35,603 bases of DNA, taken from CAYMEV01 sp964431655 [NCBI: uncultured bacterium] (GTDB lineage Bacteria; CAYMEV01). This document shows, in pieces, positions 8,423 to 14,674 of this stretch. Position 1 is the stretch's first letter, and each line of letters starts with the position of its first letter. A program made the position numbers and the translations under genes. The stretch covers positions 1-35,603 of the forward strand of contig CAYSKJ010000014.1 in assembly GCA_964431655.1 (NCBI GenBank), in the 5' to 3' direction. The notes under the pieces were generated by a model. It did no database searches and was not told where the DNA came from. It saw only the letters and a list, made by a program, of their open reading frames with translations.

Positions 8423-9139
8423 CTACAAGTTCAAGGCCTTAATCTGGGCCTCAATAATTTTGGCAATACCCTTCTCAGCAATCTCATACATGCTGAGAAG
8501 GCTTTTCTTTGAGAAGGATTTTTTCTCTGCTGAACCCTGTATTTCTATAATATTATTTTTATCAGTCATTACGAAATTCATATCAACATCAGCATTTGAG
8601 TCTTCATAGTAATTCAAATCGAGAAGTACTTTATTGTTTATTATGCCTATACTTACTGCACTTATAAGGTTTTTTACTATGCCGTAAGCCATGAGATTCT
8701 CTTTGTAGGTTTTCCTCAGGGCATCATAGAGGGCTATAAAACCGCCGTTAATAGAAGCCGTTCTTGTCCCCCCGTCAGCCTGTATGACATCGCAGTCAAC
8801 TGTGATGGTTCTTTCTCCCAGCATTGCCATGTTAACTCCTGCTCTCAGAGACCTGCCTATGAGCCGCTGGATCTCCTGACTGCGTCCATTCACTTTTCCA
8901 TTCTTTACATCTCTTATTACTCTTTTCTCTGTAGCCCGGGGTATCATGCTGTATTCAGCAGTAATCCATCCGCTGTTTCTGCCTTTTAGAAAGAAAGGAA
9001 CCTTGTCTTCAACAGTAGCGGTGCAATATACTGCTGTCTGCCCCATCTTGAAAAGACAGCTCCCTTCGGCCCATTTGTTTACCCCGACTTCCCACTCAAT
9101 TTTCCTTAATTCCGAATCATCACGGTTATCAAGTCTCAT
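8423..9139 (-). CDS. rph: Ribonuclease PH
   Basis: A 238-residue phosphorolytic 3'-5' exoribonuclease that trims the 3' ends of tRNA precursors using phosphate. Signatures: the start MRLDNRDDSELRKI, GQTAVYCTATVEDKVP, GWITAEYSMIPRAT, the RNA-binding GRSQEIQRLIGRSLR, and VDCDVIQADGGTRTASINGG, which holds the phosphate- and metal-binding residues. The ATG at 9139 is chosen because GGAG lies six bases upstream and because the protein then begins with the family's usual MRxDxR; an ATG at 9151 would add four residues without a ribosome site. It sits one base after the GerMN stop, inside the envelope operon, a placement that probably reflects co-transcription rather than shared function. Confidence 0.97.
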   Translation of the reverse strand: MRLDNRDDSELRKIEWEVGVNKWAEGSCLFKMGQTAVYCTATVEDKVPFFLKGRNSGWITAEYSMIPRATEKRVIRDVKNGKVNGRSQEIQRLIGRSLRAGVNMAMLGERTITVDCDVIQADGGTRTASINGGFIALYDALRKTYKENLMAYGIVKNLISAVSIGIINNKVLLDLNYYEDSNADVDMNFVMTDKNNIIEIQGSAEKKSFSKKSLLSMYEIAEKGIAKIIEAQIKALNL

Positions 9140-9140
9140 C

Positions 9141-9689
9141 CTATTCTCCATTCATCAGGAATCTATCTGTTATTATAGGGTCATTAATGCTTATATGTCC
9201 GTTCAGTGTATTTTCATATTCTCCGTTCAGCATAAGCTGAACACCAGTTATAAAGGGGAAATTAGTGTCAAGAGTCTGGAAAAGCCCTTTTAAAAAAATG
9301 TATTCCTCCACTGCACCGCCTTGCCTGTTCAGGTGGATACTGCTGAAATCCAGGTACAGGATACCGGTTCTTTCTGAATAAAAAACCCTGCGGACGGCTG
9401 TATCAGATATTCCTGATATTTTGATATATTCAGCAACAACAATGGATATCTTATCATTGCTGTCCATGACTCTCGGAAGCCATGCCGCCTTTAGTTCGAT
9501 TTTCCCTGTGTCAGCGTCAGGGTAGTATATCCGTGTCCTTATAAGGGATTGGGCATCTATTATATTGATATTGTGTTCAATAATTCTTTTATACGGGTTT
9601 CTTGGGTAAATCCTGTATTTTAAAAAAAAATAAACTCCGCTGATTATAACCATGAAAATCATTATGATTATTATAAACTTTCTTCTCAT
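9141..9689 (-). CDS. GerMN-domain membrane-anchored protein
   Basis: A 182-residue protein with an N-terminal signal anchor (about 5-24, FIIIIMIFMVIISGVYFFL) lacking a lipobox, then one GerMN domain (about 45-175). The domain is seen from TRIYYPDADTG, the central VVAEYIKIS ... LYLDFSS, and the closing VQLMLNGEYENTLNGHISI, typical of the fold. GerMN domains occur in sporulation proteins GerM and in many envelope proteins of non-sporing bacteria, and are believed to bind other envelope components. Its place directly after the amidase gene (three-base gap) and before rph suggests a role around peptidoglycan remodelling. No strong ribosome site is seen, so coupling with the amidase gene is likely. 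Confidence 0.85.
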   Translation of the reverse strand: MRRKFIIIIMIFMVIISGVYFFLKYRIYPRNPYKRIIEHNINIIDAQSLIRTRIYYPDADTGKIELKAAWLPRVMDSNDKISIVVAEYIKISGISDTAVRRVFYSERTGILYLDFSSIHLNRQGGAVEEYIFLKGLFQTLDTNFPFITGVQLMLNGEYENTLNGHISINDPIITDRFLMNGE

Positions 9690-9692
9690 ACG

Positions 9693-11219
9693 CTAATAGG
9701 CCGGTATAATCTCAAAGTAATGACTTTCTGAAATTCCCCTTCTTTTGTTGAAGCGGTTGCGATATTCCTTTACTGCCAGATATACTACATTGGCAAGTTT
9801 AGCCTGGTATTCTCTTTTCTGCATAATCTGAGCTTCGTTCTTATTCGTGATGAATCCTATTTCAACAAGGGCTGCGGGCATATTGACACCCATCAGGACA
9901 AAAAATGGAGCCTGTTTAACTCCACGGTTGATAATGTTGAGCTCCTTAACTGCATAATCATTGATAATGGAAGAAAATTCCATGCTTTCTTCGAGGAATT
10001 CCGACTGAGCCAGATCCCAAAGAACAAGATCAAGTTCTGCAATACCTCTCTTGGGAAGCTGTTCCTCCGTAAGGGATAAATTCTCAATCTGTGAAATTAA
10101 AAGGGAGTCATCATCAGTTGCATAGGTATTTGCATAAAATACCTCAAAACCCTTAGCTTGCCTGTATTTGGACCAGTTTGCATGAATACTGATAAAAAGA
10201 TCGCCGTTGTTTTCATTGGCAATATCTGCTCTGCTGGAAAGGCCAACAGTATCATCCCTGCTGCGTGTCAGGATGACATTCATGCCCAGATATTTTTCTA
10301 TCATCTGTTTCAGGATCAATGCTATACTCAGGGTAATATCCTTTTCCTTTATATTATAATACCCTATGGCTCCCATGTCTTCTCCACCATGACCGGGATC
10401 AATGATGATATTCTGCATTGGCATCTGCCGGTTTTCTGACTGTTTTTCATCCTTTTCCGGCAGAATAATCATGGAGGATTCCATTTCAACTCTAATTACA
10501 TTACTGCTTTGGACTTTGGAGTCCCTAAAGGTAAAATTGCTGTCACTCATAGTTATATATAATTTATTATCATCAGCTTTGCTGGAAAGGATATTCAAAA
10601 AGGGGTAGGAATCGTTTTTCCAGGTAAATATACCAATTTTTCCGCTCAGCAGGGTAAGTTCAATCCTGTTTTTATTTTTGCGGGCTATATACTGACCGCT
10701 CCCTTTATAGTATACATCAACTACGGCTTTATTGTCATACAGCGATAGAGATATCCTGATTACACGGTCCTGCCTTTTGCCCAGATAAAGGGTAAGATTC
10801 TCCAGGGATATGCAGTAATCGACTCCGAGGATATTATTCAGGACAGCTTTAAGGATATCGACAGGAAAAAGGAGTTCCTGCCCATACTGGCGAAAACTGC
10901 CTGAAAAATGAGTTGTATAGCCCCCGTGTGTTATCTCCCTGTAAGTATTATCAATCAATATCTTTTCATCAAGGCTTGTCTGAAGCAGGATAATGTCTTC
11001 ATCCTTATGCATTTTCCCAAGGCCGGCAAGTTCAAAGAAACCGGAGGGCAGATAGAGCTGGTCGTCAATCCTGTATATACAGCCTGTTTTCTGGTTGGAA
11101 AGGTCATCTATGATAATTTTCAGGGGATACTTCTGAATATTCTCATCCTGGGCAAAGGTACCAGTATACGAGAAAATCAGCGTTATGCACATAAAAAGAA
11201 AAATGCTTGCCTTTCTCAT
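9693..11219 (-). CDS. N-acetylmuramoyl-L-alanine amidase (Amidase_3), AmiC-like
   Basis: A 508-residue exported amidase that should cleave the bond between MurNAc and L-Ala of the stem peptide. It has a signal peptide (MRKASIFLFMCITLIFSYTG, ending near TFA-QDE), a copper-amine-oxidase-N-like/AMIN-like beta region (about 30-255), and a C-terminal Amidase_3 domain (from about 270). Zinc and catalytic residues are all visible: His277 in IIDPGHGGED, Glu292 in NIKEKD, His346 in FISIHAN, and Glu453 in PAALVEIGFITN. First gene of an operon with an EnvC-like activator and ftsX, its likely control. The start is open: a GTG at 11261 has a perfect AAAGGAGG but 14 bases away, and would place a hydrophobic extension before the signal peptide; ATG 11219 gives a normal signal peptide. 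Confidence 0.92.
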   Translation of the reverse strand: MRKASIFLFMCITLIFSYTGTFAQDENIQKYPLKIIIDDLSNQKTGCIYRIDDQLYLPSGFFELAGLGKMHKDEDIILLQTSLDEKILIDNTYREITHGGYTTHFSGSFRQYGQELLFPVDILKAVLNNILGVDYCISLENLTLYLGKRQDRVIRISLSLYDNKAVVDVYYKGSGQYIARKNKNRIELTLLSGKIGIFTWKNDSYPFLNILSSKADDNKLYITMSDSNFTFRDSKVQSSNVIRVEMESSMIILPEKDEKQSENRQMPMQNIIIDPGHGGEDMGAIGYYNIKEKDITLSIALILKQMIEKYLGMNVILTRSRDDTVGLSSRADIANENNGDLFISIHANWSKYRQAKGFEVFYANTYATDDDSLLISQIENLSLTEEQLPKRGIAELDLVLWDLAQSEFLEESMEFSSIINDYAVKELNIINRGVKQAPFFVLMGVNMPAALVEIGFITNKNEAQIMQKREYQAKLANVVYLAVKEYRNRFNKRRGISESHYFEIIPAY

Positions 11220-11393
11220 GTCAAACAAAAAAAATAGCCTGAATAAAAGGAATCCTGCCACAATTTCCAGTCCCGCCTCCTTTTGAAGTTTAGATTAAGA
11301 TATAGCATTTATCAATATTAGACAATATATTTCTCAGAATAACCAGTAAAGAATAATAGTGGTTTTTTAACGGCAGGCAGGCTGATTTATTGA

Positions 11394-11744
11394 TGGAGGC
11401 GACGGGAATCGAACCCGTGTCCGGAAATCTTTGGAAACAGGCATCTACATGCTTAGTCAGATATGGAAGTTTTCAACCGCCCTTATAACCTGACAAAACC
11501 AGGCAGCTTATCCTTTGGAATTTTCTCTCTTACTGCCCAAGGATTGCAGCAAGAGATAGCCCAGATTCATTTCGCCTCAGATAATCCCCTGAGCAGGAAC
11601 TATAAGAGACGGCTGCTTTTATTAAGCAGCTAATGCGTAATTTGTGTTTGCGTTTAAATGTCTTCTGCCTTTTTAACGATATGGCAGCAACTCGGCATGC
11701 TTCCGTATTTCCTCAACTATTCCCGTCGAGACCATTTCGCCCCC
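11394..11744 (-). ncRNA. ssrA: Transfer-messenger RNA (tmRNA), one-piece
   Basis: The tmRNA rescues stalled ribosomes and tags the unfinished protein. The 5' end GGGGGCGAAATGGTCTCGAC pairs with the 3' end ...CGCCTCCA to form the acceptor stem (seven pairs with one G-U), and the T-arm GGGTTCGATTCCC is intact next to it. The CCA tail is not encoded. The internal reading frame runs 11651-11622: GCA AAC ACA AAT TAC GCA TTA GCT GCT followed by two TAA stops, a nine-residue tag ANTNYALAA. Its YALAA end fits recognition by ClpX- or ClpA-type unfoldases. It is followed by smpB's gene region upstream on the same strand, 43 bases away, and has its own promoter-like sequence. Ends are inferred from base pairing, good to a few bases. 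Confidence 0.96.
11622..11651 (-). other. tmRNA tag-peptide reading frame
   Basis: Resume codon GCA followed by codons for NTNYALAA and tandem TAA stops, inside ssrA. The tag reads ANTNYALAA, nine residues, ending in the usual LAA degron. Confidence 0.92.
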
Positions 11745-11752
11745 TCATTTAT

Positions 11753-11782
11753 ATAATATAGTCCAGGACTTTATATAATCAA
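11753..11782 (-). promoter_or_regulatory. Candidate promoter of ssrA
   Basis: On the minus strand TTGATT (11782-11777) precedes TATATT (11760-11755) by 16 bases, or TATTAT (11758-11753) by 18. The tmRNA 5' end at 11744 would lie 8-10 bases further on. The element is in the short gap after smpB, so ssrA can be made independently of the upstream genes. Confidence 0.55.
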
Positions 11783-11787
11783 GAAAA

Positions 11788-12231
11788 TTAGTGCTTGACA
11801 GCCTTCCTTATCTCCATGTCGATCTGTTTTTTCCTCTCGGCATCCCTCTTGTCATAGGTTTTTTTACCCAGACACAGGCCAATTTCAATCTTCGCCTTAT
11901 TTCTGTCATTGATATAAACACTCAGGGGAACTAATGTATAGCCTTTCCTCTCAACTTTTTGAGCTAGTTTGCGTATCTCGCGTTTTTTCAGGAGAAGCTT
12001 CCTCTGGCGAAGAGGATTATGATTAAATAAAGATGCAGGATCATAGGGATTTATCCTGCAGTTTACAAGGAAAACCTCATTATGCTTTATTACTGCATAA
12101 GCCTCGTTGATATTTATCCTGCCTGCCCTTATGGATTTAATCTCTGAACCGACAAGAACAATTCCTGATTCTATCCTTTCTTCAATCTGATAATTAAAAT
12201 GAGCCTTTTTATTCCTCAGGATAACTTTCAT
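11788..12231 (-). CDS. smpB: SsrA-binding protein SmpB
   Basis: A 147-residue small basic protein that binds the tRNA-like part of tmRNA and carries it to stalled ribosomes. Signatures: NKKAHFNYQIEERIESGIVL, GSEIKSIRAGRININEAY, the NPYDPAS...HNPLRQRKLLL segment, and a C-terminal basic tail (GKKTYDKRDAERKKQ) that occupies the empty mRNA channel. It lies just upstream of ssrA, the partner RNA gene, on the same strand. No clear ribosome site precedes the ATG; the stop of the upstream DUF507-like gene is ten bases away, so coupled translation is likely. Confidence 0.98.
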   Translation of the reverse strand: MKVILRNKKAHFNYQIEERIESGIVLVGSEIKSIRAGRININEAYAVIKHNEVFLVNCRINPYDPASLFNHNPLRQRKLLLKKREIRKLAQKVERKGYTLVPLSVYINDRNKAKIEIGLCLGKKTYDKRDAERKKQIDMEIRKAVKH

Positions 12232-12241
12232 TGTCTGAATA

Positions 12242-12577
12242 TCAGAGGACTATTCCCCTCTCATGGGCAAGCTTTTTCTTTATCATCTTGAAAAGGTCTC
12301 CATAGCGTATATTCTTCTTATCAATTTCATCTCTGTAGTCCAGCATTATCTGCCTGACCTCCTCATTCAGCTTATCCTCTTTTATAAGGTCATCGTATAA
12401 AAGCTTTACCACGATCTGCATTATCCCATCATTATTCAGCTTGCTGACCCTTTTTGTACCATCCTCCATCTCCAGCTCTATAAAGGCATTTTCTGAAAGG
12501 TCCAGTACATCCTGGGCTTTGAACTGCTTGACTATCTCCGAGGCTATATTCTTTATCTGTTCCTTAGTGAGCCTCAC
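12242..12577 (-). CDS. Small DUF507-like protein
   Basis: A 111-residue, highly charged, probably all-helical cytosolic protein. The beginning (MRLTKEQIKNIASEIV) and the later KEDKLNEEVRQIMLDYRDEI resemble the DUF507 family, which is found in deep-branching and anaerobic bacteria and has no established function; I am only moderately sure of this match. The middle part (about 28-50, with FIELEMEDGTKRV) looks like a beta hairpin not obvious in the family. Translation should begin at GTG 12577, because GGGAGGAG stands five bases before it. It precedes smpB and may be co-transcribed with it. Confidence 0.72.
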   Translation of the reverse strand: MRLTKEQIKNIASEIVKQFKAQDVLDLSENAFIELEMEDGTKRVSKLNNDGIMQIVVKLLYDDLIKEDKLNEEVRQIMLDYRDEIDKKNIRYGDLFKMIKKKLAHERGIVL

Positions 12578-12698
12578 TTCAACTCCTCCCTTATCATTAT
12601 AATTACCAACAAAAGCCTGTTTATATTATAAGCAAACCGAAGAAAAGTCAATTCTTATTTTAACCATTATTTTACCGGCCTAATTTCTTCATGATTTT

Positions 12699-13460
12699 TC
12701 ATGGCGATTCAGGGTCAAAGCTTTTAAGTTCAAGGCAATCTTTGGTGATAAGAATAAAATGCAATTTATCGTCAAAGAAACCGGGATTAAGTATTCTTAT
12801 GCTCTTTTGATCACATTCTATAGATTTGTCCATTCTTAGATGATTGTGGGCTGTAAGGATATAATCAATATTTTTCCCGCAGGCAAGCTTCTTTACATTT
12901 TGGATATACCTGCCTGTATCAAAGGATTTTTCCCGGCTGAACTTCCTGGACAGGCATGAAAAGGTATTGAAAAGCCAGAAGCATATGTCCAATGGGATGA
13001 GAGAGACAAAGAACTGCATCAGGCGGGATGACATAAGAGCCCTGGTTATTCTGTAGTCTATTTTGTCAAAATTGAATTCATCACCATGGGATGCATATAT
13101 TTTTTTCCCAAACAAATCTATTTCAATGCTTTTTCCTGTTTGGGCACCTATATAGGTTTCAAAAAAGCCCTGCAGTGAAAAATCATGATTGCCCTCAAGA
13201 TAAACTATCGAGACACCTTTTAAGGCTAATTCCCTTAATTTTGCAAGAAATCCTATGGCCTGAAAAAAAATCCCATGCCTGTAGCCGAGCCATACATCAA
13301 ATATATCCCCCAGGAGTATAAGGCCGCTCATGCTGTTGCTGTAGCGGTCAAGAAGCTTAAGAAGCCTGTCCTCCTTTTCTTTATCAGAGACTCTTAGATG
13401 GGTATCGGCAATAGCTATCCACACATTTTCTACTGAACCGCAGTCTGAAGGTCTGTTCAT
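12699..13460 (-). CDS. LpxH-like metallophosphoesterase (UDP-2,3-diacylglucosamine hydrolase type)
   Basis: A 253-residue calcineurin-type phosphoesterase. The metal motifs occur in order: IADTHL, LLGDIFDVWLGY, LEGNHD, YASHGDEFN and LTAHNHLRM (where the family usually has GHTH). The helical insert between HGDE and the last motif (about 135-200, with two hydrophobic helices such as LMQFFVSLIPLDICFWLF) is the lipid-binding cap of LpxH-type enzymes that hydrolyse UDP-2,3-diacylglucosamine to lipid X in lipid A synthesis, at the inner face of the membrane. It could instead be a related YbbF-like hydrolase of unknown substrate; no other lpx gene is here. The start is taken as ATG 13460; no ribosome site is visible, and a strong promoter ends almost at the ATG. 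A TTG at 13514 is the longer option. Confidence 0.8.
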   Translation of the reverse strand: MNRPSDCGSVENVWIAIADTHLRVSDKEKEDRLLKLLDRYSNSMSGLILLGDIFDVWLGYRHGIFFQAIGFLAKLRELALKGVSIVYLEGNHDFSLQGFFETYIGAQTGKSIEIDLFGKKIYASHGDEFNFDKIDYRITRALMSSRLMQFFVSLIPLDICFWLFNTFSCLSRKFSREKSFDTGRYIQNVKKLACGKNIDYILTAHNHLRMDKSIECDQKSIRILNPGFFDDKLHFILITKDCLELKSFDPESP

Positions 13461-13467
13461 AGAAGAG

Positions 13468-13495
13468 ATAATAGCCTGTTTAGAGTTAATGTCAA
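13468..13495 (-). promoter_or_regulatory. Strong sigma70-type promoter of the LpxH-like gene
   Basis: Minus-strand TTGACA (13495-13490) and TATTAT (13473-13468) are separated by 16 bases. Transcription would begin near 13461, immediately before the ATG at 13460, implying a leaderless message if both assignments are right. Confidence 0.5.
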
Positions 13496-13501
13496 AAATT
13501 A

Positions 13502-13529
13502 TTGAATTATTCAAAATTTATAATAATAT
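13502..13529 (+). promoter_or_regulatory. Candidate promoter of the LysW-like gene
   Basis: TTGAAT (13502-13507) and TAATAT (13524-13529) are 16 bases apart; a start near 13536 would give a leader of about 35 bases. It lies back to back with the LpxH-like promoter, so the two could influence each other. Confidence 0.4.
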
Positions 13530-13570
13530 ATCATCTCTCTAAAAAAAGTATGATTAGAAGGAGAAAAATA

Positions 13571-13723
13571 ATGAATGTCTGTCCCATCTGCGGGTGTAAT
13601 ATAGAAAAACCTGAAGGCAACAGGGAGGGCGATCTGTTCGAGTGCACCGAATGCGGTGTTCTGCTGGAGATTACATCCCTGGAGCCCTTTGAATTTATAC
13701 TCTATGAAGAACCCGAAAAATAG
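13571..13723 (+). CDS. LysW-like zinc-ribbon mini-protein
   Basis: A 50-residue protein with two CxxC knuckles (CPICGCNI and CTECGVLL) and an acidic C-terminal half (LEITSLEPFEFILYEEPEK). The arrangement, including the spacing and the GDLFEC lead into the second knuckle, closely resembles LysW, the amino-group carrier protein of lysine or arginine biosynthesis. Classical LysW ends in EDWGE, with the last Glu carrying the substrate; this one ends in EEPEK, so a carrier role is doubtful. No LysX-type ATP-grasp ligase or other lysine genes lie here. AAGGAG stands seven bases before the ATG, which sets the start. The following NlpC/P60 gene overlaps its end, suggesting a shared transcript. Confidence 0.8.
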   Translation: MNVCPICGCNIEKPEGNREGDLFECTECGVLLEITSLEPFEFILYEEPEK

Positions 13724-14594
13724 CAATCTGTCCTCTGAAATTATGGATTACAGGGCAGAAATGCTTTCCCGTTACAGTTTTAACGGGATTAATATCCGTT
13801 TGCTCTGTGAAGGTGAAAACACCCTGCTCGAGGGAGAGGTTCTAATTCCTTCACTGCTGAATAAGCTGAGAATCAGGCTTAAAGCATCAGGATTACTGAC
13901 GAATGTCCGTCTAAATATCCATATTTCAGCAATTGACAGGCGTATATCCCGAAATTCGTTCTTTATTCCTGCTGAAAATAAAATAAACCTTTATTCCTCG
14001 CCCCAGAAAAATAAGCTCTCAATACAGGTCCTCAGGGGTGATCCTCCTCTCTGCAGAATTGCCGAAATGGATTCTTTATCGTGCTTGTGGACACCCTTCA
14101 GATGCTATGGGTGGACAGATACAAAAAACCTGGTAAGTACCGAAATAAACCAAAAATACACCATGTTGACCAGGGGTCAGTGTATAGTATTAACCCGAAA
14201 GGAACTCCTGTCTTTCAAAGAAATTCTCTTTAAGGAATACCTTGAAAAGGGGATAGGGTATTCCCTTGGAGCTTCATCCCGTGACGAGGTGGACTGTTCA
14301 GGCTTCATCATGAGAACTGTGTATGACAGGTTCAAAGTATGCATGCCGAAACATTCCGAAGACCAGTTCAATATTAGCGGTTATGCGACCAATGATCCAA
14401 AGGAGCTGGATATAATATATGCCAGAAGCATACTGAAAGGCAATAAGCACATTGCTTTTCTTTTTTTGCAGGGCAACAGCATCAGGGTGCTTGAAGCCTC
14501 ATACAGGAAAAAAAAGGTAATAGCCTGTGACCTTGAAAACTTTAAGCAAAGGTTTAATATTGTCGGAATCAGGAGACTTTTTTGGGTATTATGA
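13704..14594 (+). CDS. NlpC/P60-type cysteine peptidase, apparently cytosolic
   Basis: A 296-residue protein without signal peptide. The N-terminal part (about 1-165) is a beta-rich domain I do not recognise, starting with ILSRY-like and LLCEGENTLLEGEV segments. The C-terminal part (from about 170) shows the NlpC/P60 pattern: GIGYSLGASSRDEVDCSGFIMR with the nucleophilic Cys, then PKHSEDQF, and NKHIAFLF with the candidate His. The usual third residue position (family: HA) reads LEAS. NlpC/P60 enzymes mostly cleave cell-wall peptides after export; absence of a signal suggests recycling of imported muropeptides or another substrate. It overlaps the LysW-like gene by 20 bases. Start uncertain: ATG 13704 or ATG 13743, neither with a ribosome site. 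Confidence 0.78.
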   Translation: MKNPKNSNLSSEIMDYRAEMLSRYSFNGINIRLLCEGENTLLEGEVLIPSLLNKLRIRLKASGLLTNVRLNIHISAIDRRISRNSFFIPAENKINLYSSPQKNKLSIQVLRGDPPLCRIAEMDSLSCLWTPFRCYGWTDTKNLVSTEINQKYTMLTRGQCIVLTRKELLSFKEILFKEYLEKGIGYSLGASSRDEVDCSGFIMRTVYDRFKVCMPKHSEDQFNISGYATNDPKELDIIYARSILKGNKHIAFLFLQGNSIRVLEASYRKKKVIACDLENFKQRFNIVGIRRLFWVL

Positions 14595-14634
14595 CTTTTG
14601 ATATACCATACACCATTCTTCAGGTGCCTGGAAG

Positions 14635-14660
14635 ACAAGGGGCTGTTTACAGCCCCTTGT
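14635..14660 (+). terminator. Hairpin terminator between convergent genes
   Basis: A perfect 12-base stem (ACAAGGGGCTGT / ACAGCCCCTTGT) with a two-base spacer, followed on the plus strand by a T/A-rich run (TTATACTTATTATATTT). It should end plus-strand transcription from the NlpC/P60 gene, and the hairpin may also slow minus-strand readthrough from the EF-G-like gene, though no T run follows on that strand. Confidence 0.6.
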
Positions 14661-14674
14661 TATACTTATTATAT

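Noticed and set aside
11341-11393. Possible hairpin with T run between the amidase gene and ssrA
   Set aside because: AACCA...TGGTTTTTT forms only a five-base stem on the plus strand, where no gene ends; no terminator could be supported for ssrA on the minus strand.
11400-11430. tRNA-like GAATCGAACCCGTG sequence
   Set aside because: It is the T-arm and acceptor part of tmRNA; the 5' half and tag frame confirm ssrA rather than a tRNA.
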